This document shows positions 10,232 to 22,036 of a stretch of 44,229 nucleotides of DNA, piece by piece (position 1 is the stretch's first letter; every line of letters begins with the position of its first letter). This stretch comes from Glomus cerebriforme (lineage: Eukaryota > Glomeromycota > Glomeromycetes > Glomerales > Glomeraceae), in assembly GCA_003550305.1 (NCBI GenBank), contig QKYT01000247.1, forward strand, positions 97,510 through 141,738, given 5' to 3'. The translations under genes were made by a program, and so were the position numbers. Under the pieces are notes generated by a model. It was given only the letters and a program-made list of their open reading frames with translations. It searched no databases and was not told where the DNA came from.

Positions 10232-11850
10232 TATAAAAAAGATAAGTAGTTGATGAAAATATAGTGTTAATGACTCAAACACCTTCTAGATGTCGAATGT
10301 ATGTATCTTTTTAAACCCGTAGAACAAAAGATGTAGAATTTAACACGTGTTAATGAAGGAATTCTAAACTTTCTTTTTTAAGTATTATTACAATTAGTTA
10401 TAATATTTAGAATATGAAAGTGAGAAAGGAAAAAGGAAATTTGTATTCCTTTTATATTTGAAAATTCGCGTTTATTTTGCTTTGTTACGTCACGTGTGAT
10501 AAGATCTCGTGTAATGTCGCGCGCTTTAGTAGAAAACCTTCGTTCTTGCAAGTAATTTTTCTTAAGGAACGCGTCTTTCGCGTAGTGCGACTATATTAAA
10601 AAGCATAAAATAAACATTAACTTAGCAGTATTTATAGTATTATATGCATAAGAAAAAGATATACAATTGGTATAAAAAGCGTCGATATTTCTCACGTACC
10701 TGATGCGGCGCAGGATCTCTACTAATCATATTAGACAATGGTTTTTTTTATTCATAGAGAGACATTCATTATGTTTATCATGATTCATGCACGTATTATA
10801 CGATCCCAATTCCAAAGAATATTTATCTGTTATGGTATATATGGTATATAATAGTGTTTTCACGGATGCAGCTAATTCAACATCAAATAATGCATCCCGG
10901 TATGTTATTCCATAGATTTGAAACTTAATTATAATCTCCGTAAATATCATACTATTGTAATATTTATATAATCGGCAAGTGAAAGATGGTTTGTTTGTTT
11001 ATAATGTCAATTTTTACAACGCATTAAACTTTTAAAGTAAAACTCTGATTTACATGAAACAAAAAAAATTCATAGCGGGAGATTTGTTCTTTGTGAGTCT
11101 TTGTTTTCCTGTTGTGGAGAATTAGGGTGCATCAAATTTTAATGACTTGTTGCAAATTGATTTAAAAATGTTTTTAAAAAATTATGATCTAGAAAAGAAG
11201 ATTCAATCTTTTACAAAACTACTCTCTTATTTGATCAATTGGTAGAAGAATTAACAGAAGTAAATGACGCGAGGAATGACACGCAGTCGATCGAATTTTA
11301 AAAAGAGAAAATGCCGCAATAAACGCGGTCATTGAAAATTGGCGATGAAACAAAAATTTGATTAAAACGGAGATTTTTCGCCCCAATTTTTTGCGGTACC
11401 AGCGTAAATAAGGAAAAGATAGGTGTCCTGAGACCAAATAACCAATACTTTTTCAAGTATAGATTTTCTGTTATAATATCGCGGGGGGGGGAAGGTAATT
11501 TGTTAATATAAAAGATAAGCTCTCCACTCTCATGTGTTTGAATTTCATCATATGATCTATTCACAATCACCAAGTAAAGTTGGATATTCAATTTTTATGA
11601 AAGGGGACAATTGCGAAGCTTTATCAAAAAATAATAATAACTGCGCATGTCGTCGTTGCATGCATCTTTTGGTTGCCGTATTCAACTTTGGTACAACAAG
11701 AAATATATTATAACATTATAACTAAAAAAAAATAGTGTCGTAATACATGCTATCATCGTTCATAAATCTAAAAAATTTGTCCTCAAAATTTTAATAAACT
11801 GCTTTAAGAAGTTTTTTTTTTTTTGTCAAGATTATTCTACCACACTTACA
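10232..11850. promoter_or_regulatory. Divergent intergenic region, CpG-rich
   Basis: This 1.6-kb region separates the unknown gene and the B56 gene. About 10440-10720 is unusually rich in CpG for this window (runs such as GTCGCGCGC at 10517 and ACGCGTCTTTCGCGTAG at 10569) and contains a CACGTG (10493). That is consistent with an unmethylated promoter. A 74-codon minus-strand frame at 10726-10950 (MIFTEIIIKFQIYGITYRDA) has a protein-like composition and could be a small gene or exon, but I cannot support it further. A run of nine or so G sits near 11484. No tRNA was seen. Confidence 0.4.
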
Positions 11851-14800
11851 ATGTTTAAAAGAAAAGTTGTAATTCACTATTGTTAAAGCGTCATTTTTTT
11901 CTTTGATTTCTTCATATCCTTACAATGTTTTTATTTTTCTACATCTGTTTTGTAGCTACGGAAATCGGGAGACTCAGGTAGTAATAACAGCAATAGTAAT
12001 GGAAAAACTGGGGGCAGCTCAAAAACTTCAGGAAAGCCCCCTGCAAGCCCAAGTGATAGCTCAGGTGCCCCAACGATCGTAGTTGTGAATGCTGGAGAAC
12101 AGGTTCGTAAAACTTTCAGGTTTCACAAAGTTTCTACGAAAATATGGAAAGGTTGCTATAATGCATCTGAACCTTTATCAGACTTGAAACTATAATCATT
12201 TCCAAATTACTTAATCAAACTATTATTTTGTTTCAGAGAGGACATGCTACCCCTCCAGAAAATTCGGCACCTTTATCACCTGCTAGTAACCCACACAAAT
12301 CTCATTCAAAAGAGGACCCTCCTAAGAGGGATCCTCTGAATCGTTTGAAGGGAACACCAAAAGACGTTATTCCTATAAGCAAAGCACCACGTCGTCAAAG
12401 ATCTTCAAGGTTCCATGTAACAGAAAAAGTTGAATTGGAAAAATTAGCGAATTTTAATGGTTAGTTGAACATATCAACGTATTTTAGAACTTAAATAGTT
12501 AGTATTTATAGTAAACTTCTTTCAATGAAATTACCAGAGGTTCCATCGGATAAAAGGCAAGAACTCTTTCTTAGAAAACTCAGTCAATGTTCTGTAATTT
12601 TCGATTTCAATGATGCAAGCGCTGACCTCAAAGGAAAAGAGATTAAGAGGTCAACACTGGCTGAACTCTTAGAATATATCACCACAAATCGAGGAGTTAT
12701 TACCGAACCAATATATCCTGAAGTCGTTTCGATGGTTTGTTATAATTTTTCTATTTAATATATAAATATATATATAAAATCAGAGTATGAATTCTATATT
12801 TTGATTTATTAGATAATAATCGAACATGTACATGATTGGCTAGTTTGCTATCAATCTTTTTAGAACCATACCTCCACAAGTAAATCCTATAGGTGACGCT
12901 TTCGATCCCGAAGAGGATGAACCCGTACTCGAACTTGCGTGGCCTCATCTTCAAATTGTTTACGAATTTTTTCTTCGATTTATTGAGTCACCTGATTTCA
13001 ACACGAATATTGCCAAAAAATATATCGACCCACAATTTATATTGCAAGTTCGTAAAAAATTTTTTGCCCTCAGATTATTTCCTATCATATATAGATACAA
13101 TTAACAAATTGACTTATTCATATATTTCTTATTGATTTACCATTGTAGTTATTGGAATTATTTGATAGTGAAGATCCAAGAGAACGAGATTTTTTGAAAA
13201 CAACATTGCATCGTATTTATGGAAAATTCTTAAATTTGCGCGCATTTATTCGAAGATCTATTAATAATGTGTTTTTCCAGTTCATATATGAAACAGAACG
13301 TCATAATGGTATTGCTGAATTATTGGAGATTCTTGGAAGGTAAAAGTTAATGACAATGATTCTTTCATTAATTTTTCCAAATTGATTAAAAATTTGATCT
13401 ATTTTTAGTATTATTAATGGTTTTGCATTACCATTAAAAGAAGAACACAAAACATTTCTCACAAAAGTCTTGATACCTTTGCATAAAGTCAAGTCTTTAA
13501 CTTTGTATCACCCTCAATTAGCATATTGTGTGGTACAATTCCTGGAAAAAGATCCTTCACTAACAGAAGAAGTAAGTATATACTTTATATTACTGTTATT
13601 ATTATTAAAAAAAAAAAAAAGAAGTTTAATTTTATGTTTTTCAAATTAATTAAATTAAGTAAATTATTTCGCGTTAATCATTTCAGGTTATTTGTGGCTT
13701 GTTGAGATACTGGCCAAAAGTAAATAGTCCCAAAGAAGTTATGTTTTTAAATGAAATCGAGGAAATCTTGGATGTAATAGAACCACAAGAATTTGTAAAA
13801 ATTCAGGTTCCATTGTTCCAACAAATTGCTCGATGTGTATCAAGTCCACATTTTCAGGTATGTTTATTTATAAATGATAATTATAATTTATAATTAATTT
13901 ATTGATATAATTATAATTATAAATAAAGGTGGCGGAAAGAGCATTATATTATTGGAACAATGAATATATTGTCAATCTGATAGGTGATAATGTAACCGTT
14001 ATTTTACCAGTAATGTTCCCTTCTTTATATCAAAATTCCAAAGCTCATTGGAACCGGTAACTAAATATCCTTCAGCCCTCATTATTTTGTTCGTGCCATA
14101 TTTTAACATCTGATTAACTTATCTGTTTAACTTATATTTAAGTACAATTCATGGCTTAGTGTATAACGCTTTAAAATTGTTTATGGAAATCAACCCAGCA
14201 TTATTTGATCAATGTACGGCTCAATATAAACAGAGTCGCCAATTGTAAGTGTAATTTAATACTTCTTTTGATCGTTCATTTATGTAACTTAATATAACAA
14301 TGTTTATAGAGAAAAGAAAAAGATGCGGGAACGAGAGGAAACGTGGCACAGGTTGGAAAGAACTGCTGCACATAATGCTCAAGGACTTCCACTTCCTTAT
14401 AACATTGGGGGACCTTCGACGTCTTCAAGAACCGATGTGTCAAGTAAGAACACAATTAAAGATTATTTAATAACTTCAAATACTTTTTAAGTTAATTAAT
14501 TTCTTGAAAACTTTAGCCATTCAAACTTTCGACACGTTTGATACCGAATTAGAAAATCCATCAAGTGGTGAAGAAGAGTCAGGTGAAGATGAACAACAAG
14601 AAGTAGATCAAGAAGATGAACATGGAGAATTGGTTCGTTATTACTTTTAATTAACAATAAAATGATTTATAATGTATGTAATTAAATTTTTTTTTACTTC
14701 TTTCAGCAACGTTTTGATGACCGACCAGATGGTCCCAATTTATTCCGTCGAAAATCAATTATACCGGTCGACGAATCTGTGTTGTCTGAATTATCTAGGC

Positions 14801-14868
14801 ATCGTAGCTTAGAGGAGGTTCTTAATGGACCACCCGATGCTTCAGGCAACCCAACAAAAAACCCTTAA
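11851..14868 (+). CDS. PP2A B56-type (B') regulatory subunit
   Basis: Regulatory subunit that directs protein phosphatase 2A to substrates; the yeast counterpart is Rts1. Exons: 11956-12102, 12237-12459, 12538-12734, 12844-13047, 13149-13339, 13409-13571, 13687-13857, 13929-14056, 14143-14244, 14310-14443, 14517-14632, 14707-14868; 1938 nt in total and in frame throughout. A short first exon at 11851-11865 (MFKRK, donor GTTGTA) would give 650 aa, but this start is only a candidate. The N-terminus is Ser/Gly/Asn-rich and disordered. The B56 core starts near residue 115 and matches the family block by block: [54 protein letters not shown] (part of the LxxIxE-binding pocket in B56 proteins), [21 protein letters not shown] and ALYYWNNEY. 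The C-terminus has an acidic patch ([20 protein letters not shown]). Introns are 59-134 nt. Nothing is missing from the core. Confidence 0.95.
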
Positions 14869-15698
14869 TTTTATTTAGTTCAAAGATAGAACAAAAAAAA
14901 AATTTTTTCAATCACTTTTTCACGTTAGATGTATGAATTGTATGTATAGGATGAGGATAATGGGTTTGGCTTGTTTAGTTAGAAACACTGGATTAGTTTT
15001 GTGTATTTTACTTTAACTCTTTTTCTTGCTTATACTTCATTTTGCTTGCGACAATTATAGAACTAAAATGACGTCGTATTGAAGCGACAAATTGTTTCAA
15101 ATTATTTTATGTCGCTTAATATCAATTACAAAATAGTTCATTGTGTCGCATTTTCACAGAGACAATTCTTTAAAATTTAAATATAATGACAAAAAAAAAG
15201 AATGGCTTTGCCAAAGCTTTCTCACAATTCTTTAATATTGTATAATTTCCCACGCATTTTAATGCCAATATGTTTATATTGCAAAGGAAAAGAAAATGTG
15301 ACGGGTAATTTTTATATATTTTATTTTTATTCTTATTTTTGGATGGAAAATTTGATTTTTCTAATAGCTATTAGCTTTTTTTTATTAGTATTAATTTTAT
15401 AGTGCCATTACGTCAAGTAGATCGGTGTAAAACCTAATATAAGTTTCATTACTATTTTTTTTTTTGTATTATTGCGCAGGCGCTTTTATTGCCTACATAC
15501 AGAAATGTTTTTCATAATAAATTTTTTAAAACACTCTTGATTAATTATGTAAAAGTTATTATTAGGCCGCTAATTAAAAACAGTAACCCTTATATATAAG
15601 AAGAATATAGATTTTTAAAATATATTTATTATTTATTTAAAATAATAATAAAAAAAATTAAAAAAAAAAAATATTTTGTTTATAAAAAATAATTTATT
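14869..15698. other. 3' flank of the B56 gene, then A+T-rich DNA
   Basis: The first 300 bases are the probable 3' untranslated region. Beyond it I see no gene. The 66-codon frame at 15202-15402 is rich in Phe/Leu/Ile and lies in T-rich DNA, so it is most likely chance. Confidence 0.4.
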
Positions 15699-15955
15699 GA
15701 GGTAATTCAAATGGTTCTTTTACGATTATTAAATAGTCTACAATTTGATAAAATATTAAATATTTAGCATTTTTTAATTATTCATTAATATTTACTGTAT
15801 CTCTTAATATTTTATTTAATTCCTTAGTAATCAATGATTATAAAAAGATGAGACAAGTCTAATGGTAATAATAAATGATTAAAAAAATATTAAATTATTG
15901 ATATTTTATCAAATTGTAGATTAGTAATTGTAAAAGAATGATTTTCTAATAGGTT
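15699..15955. repeat. MITE-like inverted-repeat element, about 257 bp
   Basis: The left arm (15711-15765) reads GGTTCTTTTACGATTATTAA, then TCTACAATTTGATAAAATAT. The reverse complement of 15892-15940 gives ATTCTTTTACAATTACTAAT, then TCTACAATTTGATAAAATAT. Arms are about 50 bp and roughly 85% matched, with no coding capacity between. Target duplications are not clear. Confidence 0.6.
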
Positions 15956-16017
15956 ATATATTAATAAAACATTTTTTTTTATAATTTTTTTTATCATCAT
16001 TTTAAATAAAGGATAAA

Positions 16018-16622
16018 TCTATTTGTAACGTCATGTTACGTGTCTTATTTGTAACAACCTCAATTTTATCTAATTAAAATTTAAGATCAGGTGTAATGTA
16101 AATAGTTTAGCGAATCAAAATAAAAGATCAGTTGTGTAACTAAAACAAGAATTTTTTTAAAAAATTTCAGCCGGTGATCATCACCGGTGTTTTCAAATTT
16201 GGTAATTCCGGTAATTCCGGCCAAAATTTAAGTGATCGACAAAATAATTTCCATTTTTGGATTCTTGTGTAACCCAAATTTCAATTTCGGAGAGAAATAA
16301 AATTGCCTTTTGGATTGTGTAACGTTACCTAAGATTCCATAAAAGGATATTCCTACCAGCGTTAAAGGTTTGGCCAAAATTAATGGCGTGACGACTAATA
16401 TGTGACGAATAGACTTTCACACCTCGAAAAAATTCTAAGTCCCTGAAATAAATAGTAAAAATTGAAAACATGGGGATGTGACACGGTGTGATGAATTATT
16501 ATATATATAAAGTCACGTGATTACCGGTGATGATCACCGGCGGTGATTCATAGCAATTTTATAAAAAAAATAAAAAAAAGTTATTACAAATAAGATATAT
16601 AACAGGATATTACAAATACATT
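16018..16622. mobile_element. MITE with nested CCGGTGAT termini (copy 1)
   Basis: The outer imperfect inverted repeats are about 37 bp (16019-16055 and 16583-16620; core CTTATTTGTAA). Inside lies a 372-bp unit bounded by perfect 19-bp inverted repeats GCCGGTGATCATCACCGGT at 16170-16188 and 16523-16541. Each is almost a palindrome itself (CCGGTGAT/ATCACCGG around one base). The interior is non-coding and carries GGTAATTCCGGTAATTCC (16201-16218), GGCCAAAATTTAAGTGATCG (16219-16238) and a CACGTGATTACCGG (16514-16527). A CpG-poor second copy is at 21659-22036 and a more diverged one at 31660-31950. It has no transposase, so it must have been moved by another element. Confidence 0.7.
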
Positions 16623-17096
16623 TTTTCTTAAATAAATAATATATTATCAGTCAGCAATGAAAATGTCAGGGATCAGCATGGGAAGTTAATTTTAATATGA
16701 TGATTAACATATAAATTAACCACTTTTAATAAAATGATTTTAAGTCTAAAAAATAAAACTCTACATATTAATCTATGCTTAAATTTTATACAAAGACTTG
16801 TATTTTTCAAATTTATAGTTTATAAATTTTTATCAGAATTAGAAAATTATTGAGCAACTTTTATTATAGACAACTTATATGATGAATAAAAAATTGCTAA
16901 ATTTAACTATATTCTAATATACAAAACTGTTGTTTAACTATAGTTCGTAACATTAAGAAAATCGATGCATTGAGATAAGAAGAAATTATTTTTTCCTTCA
17001 TTTAAATAAAAAAAGCTTTTAATAACTTGCATCTTAGCTTCAAAGTTGCCTAACTTTTGACCAAGTGAAAAAAACACAACTCGCTAATGTCAGAAC
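16623..17096. other. A+T-rich intergenic DNA
   Basis: No gene or repeat structure recognised here. Confidence 0.4.
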
Positions 17097-20000
17097 ATGA
17101 ATACGACAAAAATTTCTTTCCCTCTGCCGTCTCTATTCTTATCAGATGATGAAATAAACATTAATAAATTTGAGTTAAAAAAATTATCATTAGAAAATTT
17201 TAATGAAATACTTGACAATTGTAATAATAATATATATTTAAAGATTTTGAAATAGAAAATGAGAAAAATAATTATGATATATTTGAGGAGCAAGATAAAA
17301 TTATAGATCACTTGAAAAATGTAGAATTTATATCATGTGTAGTTATTGATTTTATTAAAGGTAAAACTCAGCAATGTGAAGAAACTATGAAATTAAGACA
17401 ATTAAGAAACTTATTTGGTACATGGCAAGTTGATAAAGAAGCAATTAATGAAGTTGATGGTAAATTGTCAAGATTGGAAGTGTGTGATTTTCATTTTCAA
17501 TTGGATAATAAATATTTACATAAATTACAGAATAAACAATTGAAAGACTTTAGTTGCCAAGAAATCATTCAATGGCATCGTTATATTTTGTGTAATAAAT
17601 ACATTACTTATTTTTCTCAGGACGTGGGATGTATAATATATTCTTGAAAATTGAACAAATAAAATATTCAAGTCTCTTGTATTGGACAGTATTCATGTGA
17701 AGCATTACGAATATATCTACATTTATGCAAATGAGTATTTGATAACATTAAGCAATAACAATGTATCTGTACTTCATGTTTTAAAAATCTTGGGGGTCAT
17801 ATTCATCATTATCCTGGCAAAGGAAAAAGTGCAACAATATATATTACTGAAAAGTTACATGCTGATGGTACAACAAAAAAACTCAAATGTTTAGGCAATT
17901 GGCTAATTGATATTGTATGAACAGAAATCATGAAATTAAAAAAAAATATTTTAACAAAAACATTTGATACTCTTCTTACTTTTCACAAAGTAACTTCTAA
18001 TCACAACATTACTACCACAACTAATACCACAACTAATACATCAAGTAATGATAAAAAAATTTCCCTTAATGAACTTCTAAGTTTATTTATAATAAAATTT
18101 CTTTTTGAAAAAACTCCTAAAAAAGAAAAAAAAAGAGCATAAATGATTTTGAACAATTTGGATTAGGACAAAAAATATGGAATTCTTGATCAGAAGTTCA
18201 CCTAAATAAGCATGCTTTGGAAGGTTCATAAACTATTCAAGAATATTATAGTGCTTTTTCTGATTTTTTGAATAACTTTTTTTTGGAATGGTTGGCGAAT
18301 TGTATCAAAAAAAGACAAATGTGTGTAATTGGTAACGAAAAAACTATCAAAAATCGCCAAAGGAAATAATTCTAGAATAGATAATAAAAATCATTACGTC
18401 CATTATATTAATGTTGTTAAGTATAGCTTTTTCTCACTTGAAGATCTGGCTATCTCAAATTTTAGTGAGCTTTGGTCACATGTCACAATTACTGGGTTCT
18501 TTTCAATAACTACTAAATGTTTTCATATAATATTACATACAGATTGTTATGAGCAAATACTCATAAAAAAGCAAATGGAGAAGTCAAACCCTGCAAAGTG
18601 TCTAATCAAAAGTAATAATATTTGGAAATTAACAGTTATTGACAACATCAATTTTAAAGAAAAGACTTTTAAATTTGGGAATATTTATGACGTTACTCAT
18701 GATAGTTTACATGCAATTCTAAGAATGGTTTTTCAAGTTCATCTGCTATTCAAAGTAGAAAATAGTCCAGAATCTGTTGTTGGATTAATAATTGACATTT
18801 CATTATTTGGCATTAATCAAAACATTAATGAAATATTGATGATATTTCAATAAACTATTGACGAATTATTGGACTTTAGAAAAATTAATAACGAATTAAT
18901 TTACAAGAAAGATTTTGATACAGATACTATTAAACGTGCTATTCTTTCTAAACTAAATCCTAGATGCCTTGACCCATCACCCGATATTGTAATTCTAAAA
19001 CTAGGAGCGAACCCAAACTCAGATGAAGAAATACTACAAGTTGCCGAAATGTATAAAGAGGATTTTTGTATGAAAGATTATTCATTTCTGAACATTGTCA
19101 CAGACAAAGCTATTTATCAGCAGTTGATTAGATGTTGAGAAAAATGGCTAAAAATAAGGCCTATACTTGGTGCGTGTCATACATCTAAGGACTTTTGTTT
19201 GGTATTATTTGTTTTATTTTCTAGTTATGGGCTGTTAAGCTTTGCATCGCATCTGAAAGTATGATTTCTAGATAAATTTGAAATGGCTGTTAATTATCGC
19301 TCAATAATACAAGTACTTAATCTTATATAGGTTGCAGTAGAAACAACTATTATAATCTATATTACTAATAAAGAAATGAAATAATGGATGATAACAATGA
19401 TAAAGATATTTGTCTTAAAGTATATAAATTCAGTAAAAAAAAAAAATGGATTAATCTAATTTACATATAATTAATATTATTTTATTAAATAAAACTAATA
19501 AAACTATTATAAAGATTTGATATATCATATATGTATTTTAAATAGGCCAGAATTTGAAAAGCTTATCAGATAGCAATGCAAATCAGAAATTTTAATCTAT
19601 AATGGCACCCCTTGAATGTGTGCCAGGTTTGTGGCGTAGCAATTTTTCAAAAAAATACATAACAGATTTTTTCGCTGACATAAAGCTTTTAAAATTTTAC
19701 TACAGATGTGATTTCTGCTGCTCTACAAGTTTACTTATGCTTTGGAAGAAGGTTTAAAATGCCATTTTTGACTTTACATATAAATGATTGATTTTACCGT
19801 CTTTACCGTCTTTGCNNATCATTTCCAAAAATGGATTTGACGAAAATAAAATTTTTGTCAAATAATTCAATAATGATATTTAAAATTGCTTTTGGCACTC
19901 TAAGTAAACTTGCAGAGTAGCCAAAACTAGGTATATTTAATAAATTTTAAAAGCTATATGTTAATATAAAAAATTTTCTTTTTATGATTTTTTGTTGCGC

Positions 20001-20986
20001 CACATCGGCTAGCTGCGCCACAAACCTGGCACACATTTCGTTTAAGCTCTATAATGAAATGCTTTATCTGCAACTAGTTCACTTTTTACAAGTGCTGTAA
20101 AGTTCAATTACATAATGGCAATCTCTTATTTTCTCTTCACCATAGCAACTCATCTAAAATTTGAAGAAAAATTACACCATTGTAGTTCTTTTAAGATCCC
20201 TAATGAGAATTTGAAAAATATGCATCACATTTATTTTAGGTTTAATGAAGCGTTAGAGACTTTTGGTATGAAATTCATTAAACAACATATTAGTGAAAAT
20301 GTTATTGATGAAAAAAATCGCAAAGATCAAATAAAGGATGCTCAAGATAAAAGAGAAAGAATCGATCTGTTAATGAGTGAATATCTTAATGATCATTCTA
20401 TTTCATATAGTAAATGAGCTATTGAATCACTCAAAAAATCTTTATAAGAACTTATACATGATCTTGTAACTATTTTTAAAATGAAAAATCCTTTGTTCCA
20501 TCAATTGTTTTGAGAGTATTCTCCTACAGAAATGCATAAAGAAGGACTTGATCATCTAATTGCATGTTATCCAGATAGACTGAAATAAATTAAAAAGATA
20601 TATCTACAAGAAGTTTTAGAAATAGAGTAAAGAAATATATAAGACAGAAGAATAGCTGGAGTTGTCAGAACAAAATTAAAGGATTATAACTAAAAAAAAA
20701 AGTAAGGAAAAAGAGAACAAGAATTGTGTATCAACCTACAGAACTTGCATAAAGTATGATGGCTAAAAGTTCTAATAAAAAACCATTAAATTTGAATGAA
20801 CCATGTTCTTCCAATATAACTGAATTACAATTTAAAAAGAGAAAAACAATGGATAAGCATCACACTACTAAAAATGAAATGAAAATACTTTCTGTATTAA
20901 AAGTACATAAAGATAAACTTCCAGATAATGTTATTGCAGACATTTGTAAGGATTTGTCAGATGTTTGGATCATAAAAAAAGTATGA
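17097..20986 (+). pseudogene. Large decayed gene, probably a dispersed element family
   Basis: A chain of plus-strand fragments that look like one old protein. An ATG at 17097 begins MNTTKISFPLPSLFLSDDE; after a 1-base frameshift near 17240 it runs through VEFISCVVIDFIKGKTQQ, LRNLFGTWQVDKEAI and CDFHFQLDNKYLH. Later pieces include LGGHIHHYPGKGKSATIYIT, the 174-codon stretch 18329-18853, an 89-codon stretch at 18869-19138 (LDPSPDIVILKLGANPNSDE) only one stop away in the same frame, a block at 20115-20417 (FNEALETFGMKFIKQHI), and a basic C-terminal segment (20756-20986). Many stops and frameshifts separate them. An A+T-rich segment (about 19330-19545) and a MITE (19605-20047) interrupt the gene. 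I cannot name a domain. His/Cys-containing blocks and the size suggest a transposon-encoded or expanded-family protein, but that is inference. Confidence 0.5.
19596..20056. mobile_element. MITE inserted in the 17-21 kb pseudogene
   Basis: Inverted repeats of 26 bp with one mismatch lie at 19615-19640 and 20012-20037 (core TGTGCCAGGTTTGTGGCG). The 9-base TCTATAATG occurs just outside on both sides (19596-19604 and 20048-20056). Joining the host sequence across one copy of TCTATAATG brings the pseudogene's frame before and after the insert into phase, which supports a true target duplication. A length of 8-9 bp suits hAT or Mutator-like machinery. The outermost 10 bases of the two ends are poorly matched. 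The interior is non-coding and contains two N. Confidence 0.7.
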
Positions 20987-21122
20987 GAATGGTGGTATTA
21001 TCATAAAGATAAATAAACATAGATTTTATAAAGTAGAGAATATAATAAACCTTTTTTTTTTGTATAAATTCGTTATTTTATTGAAAAAAATATTAATTAA
21101 AAGTAGAAGTTTGCTATTTATT

Positions 21123-21677
21123 ACTGGTGGTAACACTGGTCAAAAACTGATCTATCTTACAGATATCTTATAAATATCAGATACCCAAAATGCAAAAAAT
21201 CTGCTATACATCAGGTATCCAATATGTATACTATAGAATTAAAAAATACAATTTATTAATTATCTTCCTATCCAGTGATTATAAAAGAATGAAATATAGC
21301 TCATTCAATTCGCCTCACTGAGACGTATCGAATGGTACTAATTTCGCATTTCTAGGTGCGATAGATGCTGAGATATTCAATAAATCGTAAAAAAATAAAT
21401 AAAAAATGCAATATCTCCATATCTATCGCACCTAGAAATGCGAAATTAGTATCATTCGATACGTCTCAGTGAGGCGAATCGAATGAGCTATATATTATCT
21501 TTTTATGATCACTGGATAGCGAGATAATTAATAAATTGTATTTTTTAATTCTATAGTATACATATTGGGTACCTAATGTATAGCAGATTTTCTGCATTTT
21601 GGGTACCCGATATTTATAAGATATCTGTAAGATATCTGTAAGATAGATCAGTTTTTGACCAGTGTAATCACCACTGG
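21123..21677. mobile_element. Foldback element, arms about 260 bp
   Basis: The left arm (from 21123, ACTGGTGGTAACACTGGTC) is matched by the reverse complement of the right arm (ending at 21677) over about 260 bp with few differences. One of these is a duplicated ATCTTACAG unit in the right arm. The two arms meet around 21385-21410. Both include GAGACGTATCGAATG and GCATTTCTAGGTGCGATAGA. The whole segment could form a giant hairpin. The frame at 21466-21714 is a by-product of the repeat. It abuts the CCGGTGAT-family element at 21659, whose terminus (CCAGTG, then CACTGG) it shares. Confidence 0.75.
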
Positions 21678-22036
21678 TGTTTTCAAATTTGGTAATTCTG
21701 GTAATTCTGGCCAAAATTTAAGTGATCGATAAATAATTTCCATTTTTGGGATCTTGTATAACCCAAATTTTAAATTTTGAAGAGAAATAAAATTGCTTTT
21801 TTGGATTGTATAATATTACCTAAATATTCATAAAAGGAAATTCTGGTTAGTGTTAAAGTTTTAGCCAAAATTAAGGATGTGATGACTAACATGTAATGAA
21901 TAGATTTTTATACTTCAAAAAAATTTGTCCCTAAAATAAATAGTAAAAATTAAAAACTGGAGATATGACACAATGTGATGAATTATTACATATATAAGTC
22001 ACGTGATTACTAGTGATGATCATTACCGGTGATTTA
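21659..22036. mobile_element. CCGGTGAT MITE, copy 2 (CpG-depleted)
   Basis: Collinear with 16170-16541 over its full length: GTTTTCAAATTTGGTAATT at the left, GGCCAAAATTTAAGTGATCG, and CACGTGATTAC near the right end. Most CpG sites of copy 1 are TpG or CpA here. The left terminus is shared with the foldback element on its left, so the two may be nested or form one composite. Confidence 0.7.

Noticed and set aside
10726..10950. Small gene MIFTEIIIKFQIYGITYRDA
   Set aside because: Composition is plausible but there is no family, no clear splice partner and no other support; noted only inside the intergenic entry.
21466..21714. 82-codon minus-strand frame
   Set aside because: It lies within the right arm of the foldback and has no protein-like features.
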